DNA of 64,000 nt from Quillaja saponaria. Taxonomy: Eukaryota > Streptophyta > Magnoliopsida > Fabales > Quillajaceae. The stretch lies in NCBI GenBank assembly GCA_029379385.1, contig CM055611.1, positions 22,720,092 through 22,784,091 of the forward strand, written 5' to 3'. Both the position numbers and the translations under genes were made by a program. A model generated the notes under the pieces. The model was not told the DNA's origin, made no database searches, and was given only the letters and a program-made list of their open reading frames with translations. Positions 31,500 to 43,995 of the stretch are shown piece after piece. The stretch's first letter is position 1. Each line of letters opens with the position of its first letter.

Positions 31500-34400
31500 T
31501 CAACTGACTGAAGTACAGATGGATTGCTGATTGTACAATCCCGTTACTCCTTCTCTTTTTTGTTACAACTACAAACCCCTCACCATCCCCATTTTTCTTA
31601 TTATTTACTTCTACCTTTTCTTGCTCTTGTCTACTACTGGAGTGAGAAACCGTTTGTGTCTTTCCTTCATCTCCATATAGAATTTTTATAATAGCACTAT
31701 CTTTTGCTATTGGATCAGAACTGTTTTCCAAACAATCAAGCTTCTCTTTGCTAACTTTAGGTTCATCCACAGGATCAACATTTTTCTGGACTGATTTCAC
31801 AATAAAGCTAAGCAATATCTGCCTTGCCAGCTCTGATTTTTCAGAATCAGAAATGCTCTTTCTCACAGAATCATCCTTGACTTCTTTACCGGATTTTTCA
31901 TCTAGCTTCTTGCCTTCTTCCACTCGTGTTTCAAAGAAAGAAGGCTGACCGGTAGAAAAGTTTGAGTCTGCATCAGTGGAATCTGTTTGCCAGGGTCTTC
32001 TGGGGACAAACTAAGGTGCCTTTGGATTCAAGATTCTTGGAACACCAAATCCACTTCTTTCCCTGATAGGGGTATGGAATTTTGCAAAACCATGTTTCAT
32101 AAGGAAAGTATAATTGGTCGTATAATACATAGGTGATCTAGGTCCACAAGGGACCCTAGCAGCAGGAGGAGGAAACAGAGGTTCTGCAAGCATGCCTTGA
32201 CTGATGTTTACATCATACATGCTTGTGACCGCAACTGAATTTAAATGGTGAGGCATGGAGATTGTTCCTGGATTAAATGGCTCAGCAGCTGCAGAAAGCT
32301 TACTGTTGTTTGTTTCCGTAGGTTTTGCCTGATTTGAAGAGGGATCGTCCTCGAGCTCTGATGCAGAATTTTCCAGTTGAGTTACAACTTCATGAGTTCC
32401 TTCTGTTTCATCATTATTGGAGTCCACTTCAACTACACAGTTTTGGCCGCTTTCTTCATTTATGTACATCACAGGTGGAGTAGTGCACATATCTGTTTCT
32501 GATTCTCCGTCTTTTGCTTCTTCTTTCTCCAGTGAAGGCTTTAAAATCGTACCTGGTGGTGCCACAGCCACTTCTTTGTAGGATACTAACTTTGAAGCCA
32601 AAGCACTAAGAGTTGTTGGGCTAGAGGAAACTTTGTAAGAAGGACCTTTTTTTGTACGATTAGTAGAGCCCCCTTTTGTAATTAAGCAATGAGGTTTTGA
32701 TTGTCTAGGTGGAGATAACTTGGTTGAACTGGGTTTTGGAGTTCCCTTCTGTGGCTGTGAAATAATCTCCCGCCTAAAGCTGCTTTCTTTGGAATTGGAA
32801 TACCCAGAACTATTAATGCTGAGCTTTACATGCACAGGTCGCCTACGGCCAAACATCCTATTACCTGTGTTCCCCGATCTCCCTCTTGAATTGGCTTCTT
32901 GCCACCCTTCATCAGATGTTGTTTCTTCAACACCTTCACTTGCTGTTGACAGATATCTAGTGGTATCATCATTTTCTTCCAGTTCCTCAAATTGAAATTC
33001 TTTTCGCCCATATCTAGTAGTATCCTCATTTCCTTCCAGTTTTTCAGAATAAAGCATGCTACCCTTTGCTTCTTCTGAATCGCCTTCTGTTATAACAAGA
33101 GAATTTTTGGAACCATCAATTGCAACGTCCTCATCAGCCATTGTACCATGATATGCATGTCGATTTTGATCACTAACGTGGAGCACCTGAAAAATCATAA
33201 ACAAGAGAAAAAGATATAAACTACATGACAAGAAATGAATCTATTCAATGAGTGCCTCTGGAGAGGATATTCATGATTGTTGCGTATTTTGTCAATAGCA
33301 GTGGTCTAAAACTATTAGTAAGAGGTCAACATGGGAATAGTGGTTGAAAAAAACCCAGCTTTGAACTTCAAGTTAACTCATACCAAGCTGATGTACTTCA
33401 TGCAGCAAGTTGCCTTAAATATGTTGAACGCCACTGACTTTTAAATTTTAACCAGGAAAAAAACTTGTCAAGGACAAAAAAAAGTTCACATATTCAGCAT
33501 ACCAGCGAGTTGAACTTAACCCCATGAAGGGGAAAGATATATAATTATTTTTCTGTTCACAGATGGCCAGTAAGAAATGCTTGCCAACCTTTGCTCGCCG
33601 CTGTTTCCTCTGTGCTTCGCTTCCTTTTGAGTCTTGGTCAGGACTAATGTAATCCAGTAGATCTGAGACACTGCATAAAAGGGTCAGATAATTTGGTACC
33701 TTGAAATATAAGTATCTGATAATCTATTTATCCAATAATTTGGGAATACCATATTAGTACCTAAGGTGACCTTTGGTTGCAATGGATGCATCTGGCTTGG
33801 GGGTCCCATATCTAGCTGCTTCTTGTTGCTCTATTGCTTTTGATTCAAAGTATTCAAGCCATGCAGCAGCATCCTGTGCAAGAAAGTACCGTAAGTGATA
33901 ATGCCAACTCATTAAAGCAACTTCTTGCAAAAGTTGAGAGAGAGCATCCCCTTTTAGTTCAATCCATTATAATTCAAGTTATGTCATTTAACCTGAGTAC
34001 GAAGATCTTCTGATCCAAGTTTCTCTTGAAGAATCTTCAGCGTAGTTTGCTCATGTTGCACACTCAGAGTAAATGCTTCCATCAATGAAAGAGCTATGGC
34101 TATGGCATGATAGCTTGCAGCTGTCTGTGTTGGTAAATAAAGAAAATAAAAAGCTGTTAAACTTTTGCTATGAGGACACAGTATAAACTATCCCGCAATG
34201 GATGTCAGACCCTAGGGTGGGGAATGGTGGGAGAGAGAGACCTGTATATGATCTGCTCCTAACAATCTTTTGTTGCACTTAAGAGCTTCGTGTAGGTATC
34301 TGAGAGCTACATGAACATTGCCCATGCCCTCTTCCATCATAGCAACATTTATATATGTTGCAGCTGTGTTTGGGTGAGACAGTCCACATGTAAAATGAAG

Positions 34401-37400
34401 AAGAAATAGAGCACGGTTGACATACCTGCCAATTGTGGATTAGGTTAAATGAAGAGAGAAAACAAATATCAAGGAATGAAAAACAGTGGAATCCATGGGA
34501 ATTAAGCGATTGAAACAGATCCGGAACTTTGTAGTTGGTGAAGGAAACATCTGATACGAATTTCAGGTATGTAATGCTACATAAATTATCAGAAGATAGT
34601 AATTTCAGAATGATCAAAGAAAGTTGTCACGCTGGCGGGTTGACCAGTTAAAGAAATCAGTTCAGTTCCGACTTACTTCAAAGCCAACTCGATGTGCTGA
34701 AGACGATAATAGAAAACAGAAAGATCCCCGTAGCTTTTCATTGTATCTGGATGATCAAGCCCCAGTTCCCTCTCATTTATATCCAAAGCCTTTTGCTGGT
34801 ATATGGTTGCCTAAATTGGAAAAACATAATAAAAGTATTAGTATGTAGAATAATGGGACCATCTCGCATCTCTGCTCCAAGGAGCAAACTACTAACACTT
34901 AACTAAAATTCTCAAGTCTCAAAAATAAGCTGAGACATCAATAAAGAATATCTGTTACCTGATTAAAATCTCCAGTGTGGTAGAGAACTACAGCTAGAAG
35001 ACTGTATGCACTTGCAGTATTTCGATGATAGGGACCACAAACAGCCATCATCTTTGCCAGTGCCTGAAGATGCATGCAGTATTTTGACATTACGAGTTTG
35101 ATACATTTAGAAGGAATGTAGTATAGCTGTACAGCTACTTTTCATGCAGATATTCAATGAACTGATTGCTACCTTGGTTCCATAATTTACAGCATCTTCA
35201 AGCCTTCCTTTATCAAGAGCAGTTTTGGAGGATTCAAGTAAATTCCTTCCATCAGCCGAGGAGCATCCTACATGCTGTTGAATAAAATGTAAGGAATTTA
35301 GAAGCTACTAAATGCTAACATCAAATTAAATATAGAAATGCATAGGAGTGTGAGAAAAGGGCAGGCTCCCACCTTGCACACAGGAACCATGCTGATAATA
35401 TCATATTTCCCAAAGGGATTGGGGGACTCCATGTCATAATCTCTTGAGAGCAACTCCAATCCAACCTATGAAAATAATGACAAATGCATATAGTGAAAAC
35501 GATTTGAGAAGAAAAAGAAAAAGGACACCAAAAACAACTAATAAAAGAATTCAAAGAGACAATACCTTATGGCAAAGACCTCGGAGGATCGATAACTTTC
35601 TCAAATGTTGAAATTCATCTTTCAACATCCATCCAAATCTTTTGGATAAAAATGTCCTTAGCCACTGCAGTCGGAGAACATGGTCAGCAGTCAAGTTTGG
35701 GTCATTATCTTCTATCCCATAGTTTCCAAGCAAGAAGTTTAGTGTTGAAGCAATGGCCGAAGATATGTCTGCTACATTGTCAATGGAAGCGAAAACCGCT
35801 TTAAGCACATGCTTGAAAGCTCGAGTAACCATCTCATGAATACAAAGTGATTGTATATGGGGAAGATTCTCTGCACGTTCAACCTGATCCATATGATAAC
35901 ATCAGAACACGAGGAACAGAGTTTTTTTCTTGATAATTTGAATTGCATAAATAGGTCCAAAGCATCAGAAAGGTTGAGAGTTGAGACATGTTAATATTCC
36001 TAAAAATGGTGACATGTGAAACTAGAAGGAACAAGCCTGGTGGGAACCAGCTCATGTGGGATTTAACTTAAAAGAGTTAACTCCATATTGTGAAAGATGT
36101 TCTTAGAGGGAATGATGAAAGAGAGAGAAAAGGAGAAGAAGAATTTTCTCACCACTCTGCCCAAAGAGCGCATCTGTAATCCCCTTAAATGCATGAAGTC
36201 GGTTAACGTACTGCCATCAACTGCAGAAAGTTCAAGTGATCCAAAGTCTGTAACCTAATAAAGTAAGCCTTTTAGTTCATAAGGCATGATAAGACCCTGA
36301 TGTTGTAAAATGTAAAATTTATTGTACACATAATGTATTACCAGCTTTGGCAAGGCTATCTCATCATAATACTTGAGTGCCATGTTGGTAAGCTCATCTG
36401 TTGTCTGTTGCAATAGAAACAATCTAAAATGTTAAGTACTAAAGTTCACAGTATATAATATAACAATCATAAGAACATAACAAACTTATAAAAGCAAGAG
36501 TAAGATATGAAAAAGAAAAATAAGAAGAAGAAAAAAAAAACTTTAAGTGTTCAAGAAAAATGAGCAAATCAAGCAGAAAATGAAGGGATAAGAATTATGA
36601 ATACAACCAACAGGAAAACATAGCACTGAGTTTTAAAGGTGTGGTAGAAACCTTTAGGTGCAAACCAGTTCCAGTTCCTTTCAGACGCAAGAAGGCTTCT
36701 TTAGATAGCAGTTTGTCTAGTTCACAAAAAATTTTAAGCTCATTATCTTTAGGTGTACAGTCTTTTTGTTCCTTAAGATCTTTAGTACTTAGACTGCTTG
36801 GTTTGTTCTCCCTCTTCTTCAAAAGCTTAAATTGTTTACCAAGACCTTTGACAGCTGGTTCAACTTCGTAGTCAACATATATTTTCTTTTCAGAATTGCT
36901 ATCAGTTGGAGTTTCCTGCTTTTGTAGATGCTGCACCCAACAAGAACCAAGCTCCCATCTGATAGACCTTTCAGAAACAACCAGTTCCTCATTTATTTTT
37001 CTCATGCTTTCCTTAATGAATGTGTGGACAAGATATCTAGAAGATTCCAAGTCATCCAAATTTGATAGTTGTGATTGACTCACTCCTGATGATTCAACTC
37101 CAGACTTGTGAAGAAGTAGCCTTAAGCTGTAAAAGTTTTCAATCAGTTATAGACATCAATATAAAATTAATGGCATTTACACTAACATCTTACTCTTGAT
37201 ATGAAGTACTTCAAAGATTCATTGAGAAAGCTTATTACACAGTTATCAGTCAAATCCATGGCATCGAATAATTTTTTTCCTTTTGTACGAGCAAGGGCGA
37301 TTAACTCTTTCTAAGGCTGCTGTATCACTTTATGACTTAAAAGGGTAAAGAAGATTAACAATTTGTGATCTTTTCACCCAGTGTTTAACTGCTATCCTGT

Positions 37401-40400
37401 AAGCAATAGGGCTATGAAAATGCAGCTGGCATTATAAGTATGGATGATTATTTAATCCCTATTGACAGTATTTCCTAGCACATTTTCCATATGCAAAATT
37501 AAAGAGGGGGCAGAAAAAGGAATGTCTGGATTGTATATGATATATGCATTCCATTTTAGATTGTTCCAAAGAATAAAATTGCAGATAGCTTATGCTCCAT
37601 ACCTGTTGACATTGAGAGCATTAGCTCCTCCATCTGGCAGATCATCAATATCAATATCTTGAGCCTCAGGCTTCCCCTTCTTCATGTTATTAACAACCCT
37701 TACTGTTGCCTTGTATCCACAATGGCGTATAACAGCAATGCCCAAGTAGGTTATATCCTGAAATTTTTAAGTTCACTGTATAATTAATATGGGAAAGTTT
37801 GGCCGTGTCTAGATTAAGGATATTGCATGAAGGAGGAGGAAACCATGGGATGTGTATTGAAGGAAGTACAAGAAAGACTTGTGACTAAAATAATGTCAAC
37901 ATACAATTCATGTAGCAAAAATGAAGACACAAGACAGATGCACATAGACATGGAGATGAAAATGGTTGTTTATACTCTAAATGGGGTTCTAAAACAACAT
38001 AATTAAATCAGGAATAAGACACTAATTCTATGTAAAAGAAAAAGTTTAGTAATAGCTCACAGTCAACTTCCACTTCTTTGTACGAATGTACATATTCCTA
38101 GTTCTAGTTATGCTTACAAATCTATAACCTTGAAGCACAGAGGAAAGAACTTACTTGAACAAGTACACTTTCATCTGCAGTCAACCCCTTGAGTAAGTTC
38201 CTTTTTGCAACTTTTTTATCAGTCACAGGGCATTCATTAAACTTTACTTCATACTTCGTGTTTGAATCTATTGTATCGCGTCTAATTTCAATGGACAAGT
38301 CTCCAACCTGATCTTCATGCAGCACTGAACCAGGAGGAGAATGGCATATATCCGTTGCATTCAATCTGGACTCCATCAGATGTCGTATTGCTGTAACAGC
38401 TTTTAAGATTGAGATGTCAACGAATTTACTTTGAAGCAGAAAAGCTTTCCGGTCTCTGACTACTCTCTCCTCCTCGGTTTTGCTAGGAAGTCTGGCTAAT
38501 ATTGCAAATTCTGTAGCCCACGGTCGAAGATCATATTCACCATTCCTCCCCTGGCCACCACCATTACCACCCCAGTTTTCATCTTCAGTTGGTAGGGCTG
38601 GAAAATCTGAAGGAGACTCGGAAACATATGGAGGGATGAGCCATGTATTAGCTCGAAATCCATATGGGAGATTACCAAACTGAAAAAAAGGAAACAAAGG
38701 AAGTCATTGTTAAAAATGCCCATAACACTTTAATTTAGAAGATGTAAACCATTAACTTTTATCGGATGTAAGAAAACTGTCACCTTATTACGTTCCAGAA
38801 AAGCTTTCATCAGGGATCCATATGCCTGCATTAACCAATCATCATTTAGACTGACAAGAAAATAAGTTAAAATTTTTGCTTAAGAAGAAAATCTGCCACA
38901 ATAGAGTCAGAGGTTTTCCTTGCCAACCAGATCAAAGTGAAAACTACACACTGGAGAAGATAAATGCCTTAAATTCTATGAATCAATAAATCCATGAACA
39001 AATTAAATTAGAAATATTGGATAACGATTAAAATACCAAATTCAGAGCTTGATAAAGAAGATTGTAAAGGCAGACACCACCACCATATAAATGGCATCAA
39101 TTGAAGATCTTAAAAAAAAAAAAAAAAATTTCCAAGTTACCACCTTTAACTAAGTCTCAAAAGCATGCCCACAAATACTATAGCTTTTTTAACTTTTTTA
39201 CTGAATATAACGTATCTTCCAAAGCATGCATAGCTAAACATCCAGAAAGGTTTACGTGCCAAATTTGACCAAAACTAAGCAAATGTAATTAACTGATCTA
39301 AAGTAAGTGAAAACACTGACTTCTTAAAACTAGCAAAAGTAGTGCTTCTTATGCATTACCTAAGAAAATAAAGAAAGTGGAAGTTCATAAAATATTAAAA
39401 ACAACAGAACACACATTGGCAAAACCTCGGCTGAGCTGTTGCAGAAGATCGACCAAAGAGTGGCTTTGAATAAGCTGCTTTCCTACACTATAGAACCCTT
39501 TCTCTGATGCAGCTACTTCTACTAGCTTCCCGTTGCATATCCTAATCTGCTTGCAGCAATAACAGTTTCAGCTTTGGTGCACTCATTTGGACAAGAAGAT
39601 AGTAAAACTAAATTATAAGATTCCTCAGCTATTAACTTAGTAATTTTTTTTTAGAAAAATAAAATGAAAAAGAACAAGTGGGTTATTCAAATTGCAACTT
39701 AAAATGATAAATTTTGGAGGGAAATGGAAAAGAAGATTCAACCTGAACTTCAAAATAGTCTCCCTTACGTCTATTCTCTGCATTCTTCAGGTCACACTTC
39801 TTCAAATCTGCAAAAGTAAGAAATAACTAATTAAATAACAAAAAAAAAAAAAAAAAAACAGACCCAGGTTAAAAAAAGAAAAAAAGAAATGAAAAATCAC
39901 GTTCTCATTTTTCTCGGAAATCAAACAATACCAAGAAAATAGAAAACATCAACAGATAAAAAATGTATAACACTCACTTAGAATCGGAGGAGAGAGGTGC
40001 GCGAACGAGAAGAACTCGTAGAAATCTGAAAGTTTAGGAGTGGGATGAATAGCCACCATGCCAAGGGTATCGGCGATCGGTGAAACTGGCGGCTCCGATG
40101 ACGGTGACCCGGCCCGTATATCTCCATTCGACGGTGTAGGCGGACCCACATTACTCTTGGGATTGTTTTGGGTCCTGCCGTTCTTCTTGGATTTGGAATC
40201 TGGGCTTGACAATGATCGTTTGGGTTTAACGAACCTGGTGGTGCAGGCTACGATGTCCAGGAGCCTTCGCACATGTGCAACTGCTTGGGCTTCTTCGGTG
40301 TAGTCCTCTGTAAGGGAGTGGCATTAATGTAAATAACTAGAAAGCAGTGGTCCACATTTATGAGCTGTTTGGACTTCTAACAGTAACATTTTTTTAGGCC

Positions 40401-41635
40401 TTAGACCTCTCTTCAACACTGATTATGACAGCAGTTTATTTTTCAAATTGTTTTGGACAGAAACATTAATGTACACTCATAAGTCCAAAAGGCCAAATTT
40501 TTTTCTTTTAAAACATTAATAACTAAGTATTTTGCTTGTGATATCATAACAAAAAAAATTAATCACTATTATGCATTGAGCGAAATGTTTCAACTCTACC
40601 TCTTAAATAATTTTTTAAATTATTATTACAAGATCAATTAATAATCTAGTTAAATAACATTGAATTTGCAATTTCCAAAATTTTATTGATGAAAACAATT
40701 TTAATTTCCAATTAAGGTCAATTATTACCTACTCATGTCTCATCAAAAAGAAAATTTCCATCAAACAAATTGTGTAAATGTTTTTTTAATCCTTGAATTT
40801 TACTATATATTAATTAAATACAACCAAAACTAGCTTTTTCTTTCTTTTTTTTCCTTTAAAAAATGACAATAACAATTAACATATTAAATATTAAATAATA
40901 AATAAACATAAAAATAACTTTTGGGTACAATAAAAAATGCTTAAAATAGTAAAATAAGGTCTGCCCCTCAGAAAATAAAAGAAATATACCACTATAATGT
41001 ACATTATTAAGACTAAAAGTTTGCAGTTTTAAACCTTCATGGTAGTTGATGCTAAATAAACCAGTATGTAAGCTACAGTACACCTACCTTCAACCATTCT
41101 GAGAAGGCATGGTTTGACAGTAACAACCTCAACTCTGTCATTCAATCTTTGCCCTTTAGCCTAAATCAAAGAAAATAAGGCGGAATTAAAATTCATTCTG
41201 CAATTGGAAATGAGAAATGAAGTCAAAAAATTTCACACACCTCATGAGATAAAGAATAATTTGTAAGATGGCAAGTTTCCACATTCACAGCCAACAGCCT
41301 TCTTACATCAAGTATCTTATCAGTGGAGATACCCTTTTGACAGAAAAAAACAGAACATCATTGTTCTGAACAATTAGTTCTTAATTGAATATAAAAAAAT
41401 AAATAAAGAAAATGAAAATAAAAGAATACCTTCAAAACAACTTGTGAGTCATATGGTGTGATTACAGTTATGTCAATCAGAGCGAGCACTACAGCTGAAA
41501 AATAGAGGTAGATTAGAATTTCAAGTAAATGATAAAAATAAATCTGAAATTGAAAAGGCACTGACCTTTGTCTTCCTTTTTCTTTTTATCTGTTTTGGCC
41601 TTACTTGCCTTGCCTCTACCTGATTTTGGGGCCAT
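31500..41635 (-). CDS. REC/TSS-type clustered-mitochondria (CLU) protein with TPRs; premature stop
   Basis: Family members (REDUCED CHLOROPLAST COVERAGE 1-3, TSS, related to FRIENDLY) are large cytosolic/nuclear proteins; REC proteins set the cell volume given to chloroplasts. Exon 5' ends and 3' ends: 41635-41566, 41494-41430, 41333-41241, 41160-41088, 40307-39978, 39807-39743, 39546-39415, 38825-38784, 38679-38155, 37757-37603, 37126-36652, 36404-36342, 36254-36153, 35883-35566, 35465-35373, 35274-35173, 35063-34959, 34810-34677, 34425-34242, 34124-33993, 33873-33761, 33670-33589, 33186 onward. All are phase-consistent. The basic N-terminus [14 protein letters not shown], a CLU domain from about residue 290 ([14 protein letters not shown]) and TPRs at about 880-1086 are present. 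In the last exon TAG at 32011-32013 replaces the expected Glu before FVPRR, giving 1542 aa. Conserved sequence continues in the same frame, and the family C-terminus GLYNQQSIC appears at 31500-31545 in a shifted frame. Confidence 0.9.
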
Positions 41636-41993
41636 CTTCTTTATCTTTGATTCTTGTTCCTTAAAAGAAAGTTTTTTTTTTTTTTTTTGGGATAGGTTTT
41701 AAAAACCCACTTCAAGTATCATAAAGAATCTGACTTTGATTGCTGGGAAAGTTCAAAATAGCAATACACTCAGTGGGTGGATAATGAATTTCAGAAAGGA
41801 GAAAAAGAGAAGGAAAAAAACAATTGAAGAAATGGGGTTTTTATAGTGAGAAAGTGAAGAAAATGAAATCTATTGCACAATGTATTGAAGAAGATGGGAT
41901 ATTTGAGGATTTGGGAACAATCCTGGCCTCTCCTTCTTGCTAATCACCTGATTGCTCTCTCTCTTTCTCTCTACATGTATGTGAAGCCTCGCC

Positions 41994-42005
41994 TCTAAAT
42001 ATATG
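41994..42005 (-). promoter_or_regulatory. Putative TATA box of the REC-type gene
   Basis: Minus strand reads GCATATATTTAG, followed by a CT-rich (on plus) leader at about 41952-41976. The ATG is ~360 nt downstream, suggesting a long 5' UTR. Weak positional evidence only. Confidence 0.3.
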
Positions 42006-42009
42006 CAAA

Positions 42010-43990
42010 GAGAGAGCTGGAGCCTGGAGGAGCTAAGTGAGAGAGTGTCCGTTGATTTGGTGACACGTGTCAGGTAAATAAGTATGGCCGTTTATTTTTG
42101 TTTTATCACGTGTTTGGGCCTTGGGTTTTCCTACCTAGTGGCTGAGCAATGAATTTGTAGACTATTGATTAGGCACACTCAGAAAATATTAGAGAATCTT
42201 TTTGTGTTGGGTAAAGTCCATAATTGATTCGGTTAGAAACAAAAAACAAACAAAAAGTCCTTAATTGAATCCACAAGTTTGTCACATTTTTTTTTATGGT
42301 TATTAGTGTTTGTATTTACTCCTTAACTGTCAATATAAGCAAGAAAATGTTCCACTTTTATATAACAAAAAAATAAATGTTCCATTCTTAAAAGACTCGT
42401 TCTATTCTTCTACCTTTAAGAAATTTATATGCTAGATGACATTTTTTTTCAATTTTTTTATTGAAATATATAATATTTTATGTATAAAATTACTTATAAA
42501 ATTTTTACACCTCTCCTAAAAAAGATTTGAACTCATATCATATAATTAATTAGAACATACATTTTCTACTACTAAATTAACCTATTAATTTGAAATATTG
42601 ATAATGTTATTATATATTTTATTATTAGTATGGTCTTATTATGCATAACTAGTAATCAAATATTTAGATTACATAATTTTATTTTATTTATTTTTAAAAT
42701 TTACTATTTTGTGGTAGGTTTTACATTGTGGACTTTGAATTTTTAAGCATTAAGCATTATCAAGTACTATCCACGTTTTCAAACATGACTACAAGTCTAA
42801 GACATGTGAGGAAAAACATGGACAAGAGATGAAAACTAAATGATAAATTAAATTTGAACAACGAAAATAGGACAAATCTATAAATTGCCACACTTTTAGG
42901 TGGAAAGCACGTGCATTGTCAGATAGGATCTTAATGCATATATTTTTTGTTGTAAGCTGATTTATCTCATTTAAATTTGAAGGTCTCAATAGATTTCAAT
43001 TAGTAAATTTACTAGTATGGTATTAAAATATAAAATTCAATCTTGTCTTCGGTTGAAATAAAAATTTATAAATAAAAGAGAAAGTTACCTCCCGTGGCTT
43101 ATATTATAAATCCAACGAATTCCTACCATTTTCATCTAATTCAAATCATTTCAACTTTATGATAATTAGCATTATAAACCAATTTCAATTATACTAAAAT
43201 TTAAATTGATTAGATTGCAATATACAAGTTTTGATTACATAATCCTACAATAATTATTGTCTTCTTGTTATAGTTTTTGACTTATTTTGGTAGTTGTTTT
43301 ATTTGTCTCTGTGAAAAATTCTCATCATTTAAGGAGAGTTCTAACATAGATTGTCATTCGTTCTGACAAATATCAATAGTAATTGTGATATTTATTTGTC
43401 TCGATAGTAATTGATATTGATCATAATGTTGTCAGATAGTATTCAAATGATCGACAACGGCAGTAGCTGATGGTCAGCAAACAAAATTAAAAGTATGTAA
43501 AGGCTAGCATGATGATGAGTGGCAAAGGTTATTGGGTGATTGTGACCGATATTATAATTCAGTATATTGTCGTAAACTCATAAGTAACGTACTTGTCAAT
43601 AATAACACATGTATAAAATTTGTAAAAGATTATGCCCATCAAAATTAAATATAATATTTTTTAATTATTTCTCAATTTTTAGAAATTGAGTTAAAAATTG
43701 TAATTGTAATTTTAATTTTAAAATGTATGTCTAATTTGAAAAATTAGAAATCAACAATTTAATTTTCAATTCGCACCCAAACGGACCCTGAGAACCTGAA
43801 CGAAATTGGGACCCACCATATGATGTGTACGGACAATTTCAACATGGTCAAGGTCAAGTGATTCACATTTGACATCTCCAACTCCTGGACTCACTTCAAC
43901 AGAAACAAAACGCAACCTCATTTTCGCTGAGAACCCACTGCCCCAGAACAAGCGCGGGAAAACTCCATAGCTGACACCGAAGCTCAGAAC
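42010..43990. other. Intergenic region between divergent genes, no gene seen
   Basis: About 2 kb of AT-rich sequence separating the divergent REC-type and FPG genes. It holds both promoters somewhere, but no clear TATA box for FPG, and no repeat or RNA gene was recognised. Confidence 0.55.
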
Positions 43991-43995
43991 TTCCA

